Assembly (NCBI GenBank): GCA_002368575.1
Contig: DFEA01000040.1
Span: forward strand, 1 to 64,000
Reading direction: 5' to 3'
DNA length: 64,000 bases
From: Lachnospiraceae bacterium UBA3814
Lineage (GTDB): Bacteria; Bacillota; Clostridia; Lachnospirales; Lachnospiraceae
Below, piece by piece: positions 1 through 7,519 of this stretch (position 1 is the first letter of the stretch; each line of letters starts with the position of its first letter). The notes below the pieces were generated by a model, which saw nothing but the letters and a program-made list of their open reading frames with translations, did not search any database and was not told the DNA's origin. Both the position numbers and the translations under genes were made by a program.

Positions 1-22
1 ATCACATAGAAAAAATGATTGA

Positions 23-2308
23 CCCGAAAAAATAATAAAGGGTCAAAGGCCATATCTTTATATTATTGCTCTGGCACTTTCATCATTAAGCAATTTTTAT
101 TTTTTTTACATGATCGTGATTTTGACTGTCATCTATACTGTGGTCAGGTCACTAAAAGAATATGGTAAGCAGATAAAGTCGCTTACTTTACTGATTTTTC
201 GGGTTGCTGTTTTTTCTGTTATCGGTACCGGAATCTCAGCTATTATCTTAATTCCGATTTGCAGCGCTCTTTTAGGAGATGCCAGAACATCTATAGACTA
301 TGGGCTCCACCTGTTTCATCCGTTAAACTACTACTTGGATCTTCCGGAAAAGTTTATTACGGCTTCCTTTTACAATGGATTTTGCTTGGGTTTTTCGATT
401 CCCATACTGTTTTCTTTATTTTTTATATGGCTTAAGAGATCGAAATACGTTTTTCTTAAAGTCCTATTCTCCATTTGTGTTGTAATGCTTATATTTCCCT
501 TCTTTGCAAAGCTCCTTAACGGAATGTCATATGTCCACAACAGATGGGTGTGGGGCTTTTCGCTATTATCAGCATTTATACTGGTCGTTTCGTGGAATGA
601 ACTGATGAACACAGATATTAATGACTGGATAAAGCTGTCTATCTCCTTTATCTGTTTTTCGGTGACCTGTTTGCTATATTCAAGGGAAACACAGACCATT
701 GTATCTATAGGTACAGGTATTATATTTATGTTTTTATTACATCCTCATTTGCTGAAGAATAAGACGTATTTGAGAGGATGTGCCGGGATAGCACTTATAT
801 GTATTTCCGTCATGACCAATGCCTCATTAAGGTACCATGATGAGGGTACCAAAAAAACTGAAGCCGCCATTGACGGAGTTTATGTGAACGACAGTCAGGC
901 AGTACGTCAGATATTTAAAAGTGAGATGCCTGATATCCCTGATGACATGATGGAATCATATCTTGAACGATACAGATTTTCAGGTCCTAAGATCACTAAT
1001 AATGAAAACATACTATCAGGAGTTTCAAACACACAGTGTTATTGGTCTATATCAAATCCTGTTACAGCGGAATACAGATCCGAGATGGATTTACGGGAGA
1101 TTATTGCTTTTTCATATAAAGGATATGATGACAGAACGGCGTTGCTTGATCTTTCATCGGTCAAATATTTCATAGTCCCCGATGATATTCCATATATACC
1201 TCCTTTCGGTTTTTCCTGGTCTGAGGAAAGAAATGTTGAACGAAATGGAATAGAAAAAAAATATAATGTATTTGTAAACGATTATCCAATACCCATTTTT
1301 CGTACTTATGACAGTTACATGCCTTATGAAGAATGGAAAGCTCTCAGTTCTGTACAGAAACAGGATGCCATGCTTAAGACAGCTGTGGTTTATGATAATT
1401 CAAATATAAATGAAAATCTGGATAAGGCAGATTCTTCAAATATAAGTGAAGCGTTCATGGCAGAGTATGATGTGGTATGTAGTGAGGGACTTACCTTAGA
1501 GGATGATTGCTTCATATGCACCTCTAGAGGTGCGTCTGCGACAATAAGTTTTAAAGGAATCCCCGATGCGGAGTTGTATGTCTCCTTTGAGGGGCTTAAG
1601 TATTCGGGAGCCACAGAGTATGATTTTTATCATGATGACACATTTAATTTTGCAGATCAGTTTGGATCGGATAAATGGAATGCATTATCACGGAATCAGA
1701 GATGCAGTCTGACTTTAGATAAGTATCTCAGTGATTATTTTACGGAGGCTTCACTAAATATATGGGCTCCGAATGGTATAGATAAAAGATGTGACATCTA
1801 TACAAATGACCATGTATGGTACAACAATCGTCATAATATTACAATAAACATGCAGTATTCTGATGAGCCCGTTGATTACCTGACTCTGACTTTTAATCAT
1901 CTTGGAAAATACAGCTTTGACAGCTTTAATATCTGGTTAAAGCCAGTAGAGGAGTATCTTCGGGATTCTGAAAAGTTAAAGATGGGTTCCATTGAAGATG
2001 TTTATTTCGGGGTAGACAATTTCTGTGGAAGCGCAAGTTTTTCTCAGCCATGTCTGCTTGTGGCGGCAGTACCTTATTCTGAAGGCTGGGAAGCATATAT
2101 TGATGGCACAAAGGCAGAGATTTTAAAAACAAATATAATGCATATGGGGTTAGATGTTCCCGAGGGAGATCATTATATAGAATTTGTATATCATACTCCT
2201 TATCTTAAGCTTGGGGCTATAATAAGCGCTTTGTCTTTAGTCATATTCGCTGTGTATATATTGATAACTGTTAACTCATCAAGGGTACACGGGCAGCTTG
2301 AAAAATGA
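23..2308 (+). CDS. YfhO family multi-spanning membrane protein, 3' part
   Basis: The first ATG is at 110 (732 aa), but conserved-looking sequence continues in the same frame back to codon 23 (ending SSLSNFYFFYM), just after a TGA at 20-22. About eight hydrophobic segments lie in the first 240 residues, a large soluble domain covers roughly 240-690, and one last membrane segment lies near 705-725. This is the YfhO arrangement, a GT-C-like family linked to glycosylation of lipoteichoic acid or other surface glycans. Family members usually exceed 800 aa, so the N-terminus is missing to the left. The residues HIEKMIDPKK in another frame at 3-32 look like the preceding part, so a frameshift is possible. 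The coding DNA is AT-rich compared with the cys operon beside it. The family call is fairly secure; the substrate is unknown. Confidence 0.75.
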   Translation, partial: PEKIIKGQRPYLYIIALALSSLSNFYFFYMIVILTVIYTVVRSLKEYGKQIKSLTLLIFRVAVFSVIGTGISAIILIPICSALLGDARTSIDYGLHLFHPLNYYLDLPEKFITASFYNGFCLGFSIPILFSLFFIWLKRSKYVFLKVLFSICVVMLIFPFFAKLLNGMSYVHNRWVWGFSLLSAFILVVSWNELMNTDINDWIKLSISFICFSVTCLLYSRETQTIVSIGTGIIFMFLLHPHLLKNKTYLRGCAGIALICISVMTNASLRYHDEGTKKTEAAIDGVYVNDSQAVRQIFKSEMPDIPDDMMESYLERYRFSGPKITNNENILSGVSNTQCYWSISNPVTAEYRSEMDLREIIAFSYKGYDDRTALLDLSSVKYFIVPDDIPYIPPFGFSWSEERNVERNGIEKKYNVFVNDYPIPIFRTYDSYMPYEEWKALSSVQKQDAMLKTAVVYDNSNINENLDKADSSNISEAFMAEYDVVCSEGLTLEDDCFICTSRGASATISFKGIPDAELYVSFEGLKYSGATEYDFYHDDTFNFADQFGSDKWNALSRNQRCSLTLDKYLSDYFTEASLNIWAPNGIDKRCDIYTNDHVWYNNRHNITINMQYSDEPVDYLTLTFNHLGKYSFDSFNIWLKPVEEYLRDSEKLKMGSIEDVYFGVDNFCGSASFSQPCLLVAAVPYSEGWEAYIDGTKAEILKTNIMHMGLDVPEGDHYIEFVYHTPYLKLGAIISALSLVIFAVYILITVNSSRVHGQLEK

Positions 2309-2403
2309 GCGACATAGCCAATCCACATATAAGAAATGACAAAGCTCTTTTTACTTTGGCGTTTCCTGTACCGGATTCTGGTCGCATCAGGGCGGCATCC
2401 GGC

Positions 2404-3186
2404 TTACCGTAATCTGTTTTCGATTGAATTGATCGCATAAAAGCCCTTTGCATTCAGGGAATCCTCCCTGTTATAAAGCATTTCCGTGTCATCCATCTGC
2501 TTAAATATACCGCCGGCCTCCTCTACTATACACTGCATTGCCGCCGTATCCCATTCCATTGTGGGATTGTGTCTGAAGTAGATATCCGCTTCACCCTTTG
2601 CCACAAGGCAGCCCTTTAAGGAGCTTCCGATCCTCAGTATCTTCCTTATATTATACTTTCTTATAAGCTCCTCCATTTCCTCGCAGCCATGGGAGCCGCT
2701 TACCACGGCACTCAGCGCGGAGTGATCCGTATTTTGGGAGACCCTGAGCCTTAACGTTTTCCCGTCGGGCGTCCTCAGATAAGCTCCGTCTCCCTCAGAA
2801 GCATAATAAAGCTCACCGGTCACGGGAACATAGATAACTCCCATCACGCTTCTGTGCTTATTGCTCAGGGCAATGTTTACGGTAAACTGGCCGTTTCTTT
2901 TTATGAATTCCTTTGTTCCGTCCAGAGGATCCACTATAAAGCAGAGGTCGTTTTTGAGCCGCTCCTTATCGTCCTTCTCCTCCTCGGACAGTATCGCATG
3001 GTCCGGAAAGGCTTTTTTAAGAGCAGCCGTAATCACCATATCAGAGGCTTTATCCGCTCTGGTCAGGGGCGAGCCGTCCTCCTTATACTCTGTTCCGATA
3101 TCCTTATCCTCATTATATATCTTCAGAATCTCCTCACCGGCCCTTACAGCCGTTTCCATCGCAAGCTTAAGCTCTTCGTTCCACAT
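2404..3186 (-). CDS. cysQ: 3'(2'),5'-bisphosphate nucleotidase CysQ
   Basis: An inositol-monophosphatase-fold enzyme that splits 3'-phosphoadenosine 5'-phosphate (PAP) into AMP and phosphate, removing the inhibitory by-product of PAPS-dependent sulfotransfer. The metal-binding motif DPLDGTKEF and the C-terminal motif WDTAAMQCIVEEAGG are both intact. I start it at ATG 3186 (MWNEEL, about 260 aa), eight bases after GGGAGGG. The frame stays open to 3282, but that extension would be translated hairpin repeat. It is the last gene of the cysD-to-cysQ operon, 134 bp after cysA and separated from it by structured repeats. With three sulfotransferases in the window, PAP turnover is an obvious need. 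It converges on the YfhO gene. Confidence 0.9.
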   Translation of the reverse strand: MWNEELKLAMETAVRAGEEILKIYNEDKDIGTEYKEDGSPLTRADKASDMVITAALKKAFPDHAILSEEEKDDKERLKNDLCFIVDPLDGTKEFIKRNGQFTVNIALSNKHRSVMGVIYVPVTGELYYASEGDGAYLRTPDGKTLRLRVSQNTDHSALSAVVSGSHGCEEMEELIRKYNIRKILRIGSSLKGCLVAKGEADIYFRHNPTMEWDTAAMQCIVEEAGGIFKQMDDTEMLYNREDSLNAKGFYAINSIENRLR

Positions 3187-3200
3187 ACATACATCCCTCC

Positions 3201-3286
3201 CTGCGCTGATCTGCCCGCAGATCATGCGCTTAGGCACAATCCTCAGATTGTGCCGATTCGTTCGGTTTACCGAACGAATCATTTCC
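3201..3286. repeat. Three-hairpin structured repeat, copy A
   Basis: Three back-to-back hairpins: 3203-3229 (GATCTGC paired with GCAGATC inside a GCGC clamp), 3233-3254 (GGCACAATC with GATTGTGCC) and 3255-3280 (GATTCGTTCGGT with ACCGAACGAATC, two-base loop). The same arrangement with the same joining bases recurs at 60151-60237. The stem bases differ between copies but remain paired. There is no T-run, so it is not a simple terminator. It lies between cysA and cysQ. Confidence 0.75.
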
Positions 3287-3290
3287 TATT

Positions 3291-3321
3291 CTGCGCCGAT
3301 TTCATTTATGAAATCGTACGC
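3291..3321. repeat. Partial copy of the three-hairpin repeat (first hairpin only)
   Basis: The hairpin at 3293-3321 pairs CGATTTCAT with ATGAAATCG inside a GCG/CGC clamp. It begins with the same CTGCGC as the first hairpin of copies A (3201) and B (60151), four bases after copy A ends. It runs into the cysA stop codon at 3321-3323 and the other two hairpins are absent. This suggests a tandem, truncated insertion. Confidence 0.6.
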
Positions 3322-4430
3322 TAACCGGCAAAATACCCGCCGTCGCTATAAAGATATTTTTCAAGCTTCTCCCCTGTCGGATCATCCTTCAGGAGGTAAC
3401 TGTTCTGCATGAGCTCAGTCGTATTATCCTTTACGGCAAACAGCCTGTAGATTATAACGTTCATCTCTTCACCCACTTCGACCGGACGCCTCTCCAGAGA
3501 CCGGTGGGTCACTACCTCCACTCCGTTCACATTAAGCCGAAGCTCCAATGCGCTCCCCTTGAACACGATATCCTTTATCACACCCTTCTGGGAATAGGTG
3601 ATAATATCCTTGAAATGAGCATTATCGCTTTTGAAGGCCTCTACAAACTCCGGACGGATGATGGCCCTGTCAAAATCGCCCTTTTCATAGCCGTTAAGCT
3701 TTCCGAAATCCTCCACTATCACAGGCTCCCCTATAAACTGGGAAACAAAGGCCGTTTCCGGCTCCTTGTATATCTTATAGGCCCGGCCCACCTGCTCTAC
3801 TCTGCCCTTATTGGTAACTATGATGCTGTCCGCTACCTCTACCGCCTCATCCTGATCATGAGTAACAAATATGCTGGTGATCCCTACCCTGTGTATCATA
3901 TCCCTGAGCCACTGCCTGAGATCCTTCCTTACCTTGGCATCCAGAGCCGCAAACGGTTCATCCAGAAGCAGAAGCCCGGGCTCGGGTGCCAGAGCCCTCG
4001 CGAATGCCACTCTCTGTCTCTGACCTCCTGAAAGCTCATTGGGAAATCTTTTCTCGAGCCCCTCAAGCTCTGTAAGCCTGAGCAGCTCATGTACCCTGTT
4101 CTTCACTGCATCCGCGGGAGCCTTCTTTACCGTCAGTCCAAAGGCTATATTATCATAAACCGTCATATAACGGAACAGGGCATAGTTCTGAAAAACAAAG
4201 CCTATGCCCCTCATTGATGCCGGGATGTCATTTACTCTTTTCCCATCGATAAGGATATCTCCGCTGTCTGCCCTTTCAAGACCGGCTATCATCCGAAGTA
4301 TCGTAGTCTTACCGCTTCCGCTTGGTCCCAAAAGCGCGGCAAGCTCCCCCTTTTCCACCGAAAAATTCACATCCTCCGATGCTCTGAAGCTGCCAAAGCT
4401 CTTATTTATATTTCTCATTTCAAGATACAT
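3321..4430 (-). CDS. cysA: Sulfate/thiosulfate import ATP-binding protein CysA
   Basis: ATPase subunit of the CysTWA sulfate importer on the inner face of the membrane. In order: Walker A GPSGSGKTT (about residue 37), Q-loop near FVFQNYALF, signature LSGGQRQRVAFARAL, Walker B LLLLDEPFAALD, and the switch histidine in FVTHDQDEA. A regulatory C-terminal domain follows from about 235. Its 369 aa fits the family. CGGAGG lies eight bases before the ATG. It follows cysW by 81 bp in the same operon, and its stop codon touches the hairpin repeats before cysQ. Confidence 0.93.
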   Translation of the reverse strand: MYLEMRNINKSFGSFRASEDVNFSVEKGELAALLGPSGSGKTTILRMIAGLERADSGDILIDGKRVNDIPASMRGIGFVFQNYALFRYMTVYDNIAFGLTVKKAPADAVKNRVHELLRLTELEGLEKRFPNELSGGQRQRVAFARALAPEPGLLLLDEPFAALDAKVRKDLRQWLRDMIHRVGITSIFVTHDQDEAVEVADSIIVTNKGRVEQVGRAYKIYKEPETAFVSQFIGEPVIVEDFGKLNGYEKGDFDRAIIRPEFVEAFKSDNAHFKDIITYSQKGVIKDIVFKGSALELRLNVNGVEVVTHRSLERRPVEVGEEMNVIIYRLFAVKDNTTELMQNSYLLKDDPTGEKLEKYLYSDGGYFAG

Positions 4431-4511
4431 ACAACATTCCTCCGCTTATGCGGCTTATACCCGTCGGCTAAGCCTTTACCGGTCCTTTCTGTCCCGTTCC
4501 CGACATGTAAT

Positions 4512-5369
4512 TCACCGCCGTTTCTGCTCCTCCTGTGCCTTCTTCGATCTGTTCTCAAGCACGCAGCGAATCACCAGAAGCACTACCGTAAACAGAACCA
4601 GTATGGATGACACCGCAAAGGCGGCGGTTATGGAATCCGCAGAGCCCGAAAGGTAGAGGGCGTCTATCTCAAGCGGAAGGGTAAAGGTCTCTCCCCTTGT
4701 CTTGGAGAGAGCATTCACCGCTCCGAATTCACCCAGAGCCCTCGCGGTACACAGCACCATTCCGTATAATAAAGCCCATTTCATATGCGGAAAGGTTATC
4801 CTCCTGAATATGGTAAACATTCCCGCTCCCATTAAAGCCGCCGCATCCTCCTCATCGCTCCCGGCCGCATTAAGGACCGGTATGACCTCTCTTGATACAA
4901 AGGGAAAGGTGACAAAGATCGTGGCAAGAACTACCCCCGGCACCGCGAATACTATCTTTATATCCCAGCCGAAGGCATTATTTACGGCATCCACAAAGGG
5001 AGCCGCCCAGCCCATCCTGCCAAACATCATGATAAAGGCAAGCCCGGCAATGACAGGCGATACGGAAAACGGTATATCTATAAGTGTCTGAAGAAGCTGC
5101 TTGCCCTTAAAGGAAAACCTCGTAAGCAGGATCGAGGCAAAAATACCGAAGACGGTATTTACAATGACCGTTATTACGGTCGCAAGCAGGGTCACCTTTA
5201 ACGCGGATATCACGGTTTTCGTGGAGACAGCCTGCAGATAGAATTCAAAGCCCTTTTTCAGGGAATTTATTATCACCATCACAAGCGGCAGAAAAAGCAT
5301 GAGCCCCACAAACAGGGTGCTTACCGTTATCATAAGAAATCTGGTGCTTTTTTTCTTTTTATAACCCAT
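4512..5369 (-). CDS. cysW: Sulfate ABC transporter permease CysW
   Basis: A 285-aa inner-membrane permease with about six hydrophobic segments. The cytoplasmic EAA loop, which docks on the ATPase, reads EEDAAALMGAGMFTIFRRI. The stretch RALGEFGAV is typical of the CysT/CysW/ModB family. Its position between cysT and cysA and the presence of a second permease identify it as the CysW partner. AAGGA lies eight bases before the ATG. The 102-bp gap before it contains an imperfect hairpin (GGAAACG at 5430-5436 with CGTTTCC at 5460-5466). Confidence 0.9.
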   Translation of the reverse strand: MGYKKKKSTRFLMITVSTLFVGLMLFLPLVMVIINSLKKGFEFYLQAVSTKTVISALKVTLLATVITVIVNTVFGIFASILLTRFSFKGKQLLQTLIDIPFSVSPVIAGLAFIMMFGRMGWAAPFVDAVNNAFGWDIKIVFAVPGVVLATIFVTFPFVSREVIPVLNAAGSDEEDAAALMGAGMFTIFRRITFPHMKWALLYGMVLCTARALGEFGAVNALSKTRGETFTLPLEIDALYLSGSADSITAAFAVSSILVLFTVVLLVIRCVLENRSKKAQEEQKRR

Positions 5370-5471
5370 GTGCTTTATCCTTATATATTTCCGTTTTGTT
5401 ATGAGCTTCTGTGTAAAGCCTCCGGTGCGGGAAACGCAAAAATAAAAAAAGAACTTTTTCGTTTCCTATAA

Positions 5472-6281
5472 CTACAGTTCATTCGTATGACGGGACTGAC
5501 GTATCTGTACGATGTTCACAAACAACAGTATCAGGAAGGAAATTACCAGCATCAGAAGAGCGACCGCCGTTGCGCCGGCATAATCCATATAGTTAAGCTT
5601 CTGCATTATCACATAGGATACCACCTGTGTCTTTTCCTTTGCGCTGTTTCCCGATATGTATATGACGCTTCCGTACTCCCCTATACCTCTGGCAAAGGCA
5701 AGCCCGAAGCCCGTCAGCATGGCCGGCATTATCTCGGGAAGGATGACCCTTTTAAATGCCGTAAGCTTACCTGCCCCCAGCACATAAGCCGCCTCCTCAT
5801 ACTGCTTATCCAGCTTTTCAAGAACGGGCTGCACCGCTCTTACCACAAAGGGGATTCCCACAAATACCAGAGCGACGATGATGCCAAGATGTGTATAAGC
5901 CACATCTATCCCGGCCTTTGACAGCCATTTTCCCGGAAAGCCCGTATTTGAGTACATCTTTGAGAGCGTGATGCCTGCCACCGCCGTAGGCAGGGCAAAG
6001 GGAAGCTCGATAAGCCCGTCTAACAGGAGCTTGAATTTAAACTCATACCGTACAAGTGTCCAGGCAAGAATCACTCCGAAAAAGCAGTTGATCAGCGCAG
6101 CAAAAAGCGAGCACACTATGCTTGTGATAAAGGAATTTCTAACATTGTCCGCAGAAATTATCTCCCAGAACTCCGCAGGGGACAGGGAAAAGCTGTATAC
6201 AAGGATGGATGCAAGCGGTATGAACACTAACAGCGAAAACATGAAGACCGTAACGCCAAAGGTTAATTTAAAGCCCTTCAT
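5472..6281 (-). CDS. cysT: Sulfate ABC transporter permease CysT
   Basis: First permease of the sulfate importer, with about six membrane segments, the EAA loop YEEAAYVLGAGKLTAFKRVI and the family stretch ARGIGEYGSVIYISG. I use ATG 6281 (MKGFKLTFG, 269 aa), which has GGAG seven bases upstream. The frame can be extended to a TTG at 6305, but that has no ribosome binding site and runs into the hairpin repeat at 6294-6333. It pairs with CysW to form the channel for sulfate delivered by the upstream lipoprotein. Confidence 0.9.
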   Translation of the reverse strand: MKGFKLTFGVTVFMFSLLVFIPLASILVYSFSLSPAEFWEIISADNVRNSFITSIVCSLFAALINCFFGVILAWTLVRYEFKFKLLLDGLIELPFALPTAVAGITLSKMYSNTGFPGKWLSKAGIDVAYTHLGIIVALVFVGIPFVVRAVQPVLEKLDKQYEEAAYVLGAGKLTAFKRVILPEIMPAMLTGFGLAFARGIGEYGSVIYISGNSAKEKTQVVSYVIMQKLNYMDYAGATAVALLMLVISFLILLFVNIVQIRQSRHTNEL

Positions 6282-6293
6282 AATCCTTCTCCG

Positions 6294-6333
6294 TGCCCGG
6301 ATCAAAAGTCACATGGCACCTTTGACCCGGGCA
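6294..6333. repeat. Hairpin repeat with CACATGGC loop
   Basis: TGCCCGGATCAAAAGT at 6294-6309 pairs with ACCTTTGACCCGGGCA at 6318-6333 around the loop CACATGGC. The inner part and loop match 18484-18515 at 28 of 32 bases, while the outer stem is different but also self-complementary. It sits between sbp and cysT. Confidence 0.6.
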
Positions 6334-6342
6334 TCACTATAT

Positions 6343-7434
6343 TTAATTCGAATATATTTCGTCAAATACTCCGCCGTCTTTAAAGTATACGGCATAGGCT
6401 TCGTCCCAGCCGCCGAAGTCGTTAATGGTGCAGAGCTCCATATTAAGGTCGAACTTATCGGCATATTCCTTCAGGACATTCTCATCTGAGGGTCTGTAGT
6501 TATATTCGCCTATGATCCTCTGTGCGTCCTCCGAATAAAGCCACTCAAGATAATCATGGGCAACCTCCGTGGTACCGTTCTTACCGGCGTTTTCATCCAC
6601 AATGGCTACCGAAGGCTGTGCCAGGATGCTTATTGAGGGAGAAACGATCTCGTACTCGCCGGGATATTCCTTTACTGTCGATATCGCCTCGTTTTCCCAG
6701 CTGACAAGCACATCACCCTGCCCGTTCTCAACAAAGGTGGTGGTCGCTCCTCTTGCTCCCGAATCCATTACGACCACGTTTCCGTAAAGCTTACTCATGA
6801 AATCCTTGATCTTTGCTTCATCACCGCCATACTGTCTGTCGGCGTAATACCATGCCGAAAGGAAATTCCAGCAGGCAGCTCCGCTGCTCTTGGGATCGGG
6901 AGATATAACACCCACGCCTTCCTTTATAAGATCATCCCAGTCATGGATATCCTTTTCGTTTCCGGCCCTTACCAGAAACACTATGGTTGAGGTATAGGGA
7001 GAGGAATCCCTTTCAAACTCATCGATCCACCCGCTCTCTATAAGACCTGCCTCCTCGATAAGGGTAATATCATGAGCAAGAGCAAGGGTGACCACATCCG
7101 CGTCGGCTCCTTCGACCACGCTCCTGGCCTGTCCGCCGCTTCCGCCGTGAGACTGTATTATCTCGATCTTCTTTCCGGTCTTCTCCTCATAATGCTTGCT
7201 GAAGGCTTCATTATATGCCGCGTAAAGCTCTCTGGTGGGATCATAGGAAACGTTTGTTATGGTGATGGCCCCGTTCCCATCCCCTTCTCCGGAGGTCTCG
7301 CCCGCCCCGCCGGCCGCGGCGCCGGAAGCCGCACAGCCTCCGAGCAGCAGGCTTATGCATCCTGCAGTAAGGAGCATCGCTATTTTATTTCTATTCTTAT
7401 TTTTATTCATTTTATCCTCCGCATTTCTTCTCAT
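6343..7434 (-). CDS. sbp: Sulfate-binding lipoprotein of the CysTWA importer
   Basis: Extracytoplasmic solute-binding protein that captures sulfate for CysTWA. A basic N-terminus is followed by a hydrophobic stretch and the lipobox LLLGGC, which predicts a lipid-anchored protein. The mature part has Sbp/CysP family motifs: NVSYDPTRELY, ADVVTLALAHD, NPD-like VISPDPKSSGAACWNFL, and GARGATTTFVENGQGDVLVSWENEA. Two in-frame starts each have a good ribosome binding site: ATG 7434 after GGGAGG and ATG 7410 after CGGAGG. Both keep the lipobox, so the start is undecided. The gene symbol could equally be cysP. Confidence 0.9.
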   Translation of the reverse strand: MRRNAEDKMNKNKNRNKIAMLLTAGCISLLLGGCAASGAAAGGAGETSGEGDGNGAITITNVSYDPTRELYAAYNEAFSKHYEEKTGKKIEIIQSHGGSGGQARSVVEGADADVVTLALAHDITLIEEAGLIESGWIDEFERDSSPYTSTIVFLVRAGNEKDIHDWDDLIKEGVGVISPDPKSSGAACWNFLSAWYYADRQYGGDEAKIKDFMSKLYGNVVVMDSGARGATTTFVENGQGDVLVSWENEAISTVKEYPGEYEIVSPSISILAQPSVAIVDENAGKNGTTEVAHDYLEWLYSEDAQRIIGEYNYRPSDENVLKEYADKFDLNMELCTINDFGGWDEAYAVYFKDGGVFDEIYSN

Positions 7435-7519
7435 CTCAATACCTCCCGTTCATAAATAACCGTCGATAAGCACTTAATGAATCCGTTCTGGTTCCCGGGC
7501 TGTTTCCGGAGAAACGGCA

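Noticed and set aside
2310..2403. Terminator between YfhO and cysQ
   Set aside because: A CCGGAT/ATCCGG pairing exists (2371-2402), but the stem is short and no T-run follows on either strand.
3201..3324. CRISPR array or short tandem repeat
   Set aside because: Only one full and one partial unit, each made of different hairpins without equal spacers. There is no repeat-spacer periodicity anywhere in the window and no cas gene.
2861..3412. 183-aa plus-strand open frame across the cysQ/cysA junction
   Set aside because: It is antisense to cysQ, which has strong family motifs; the reading has no recognisable domain.
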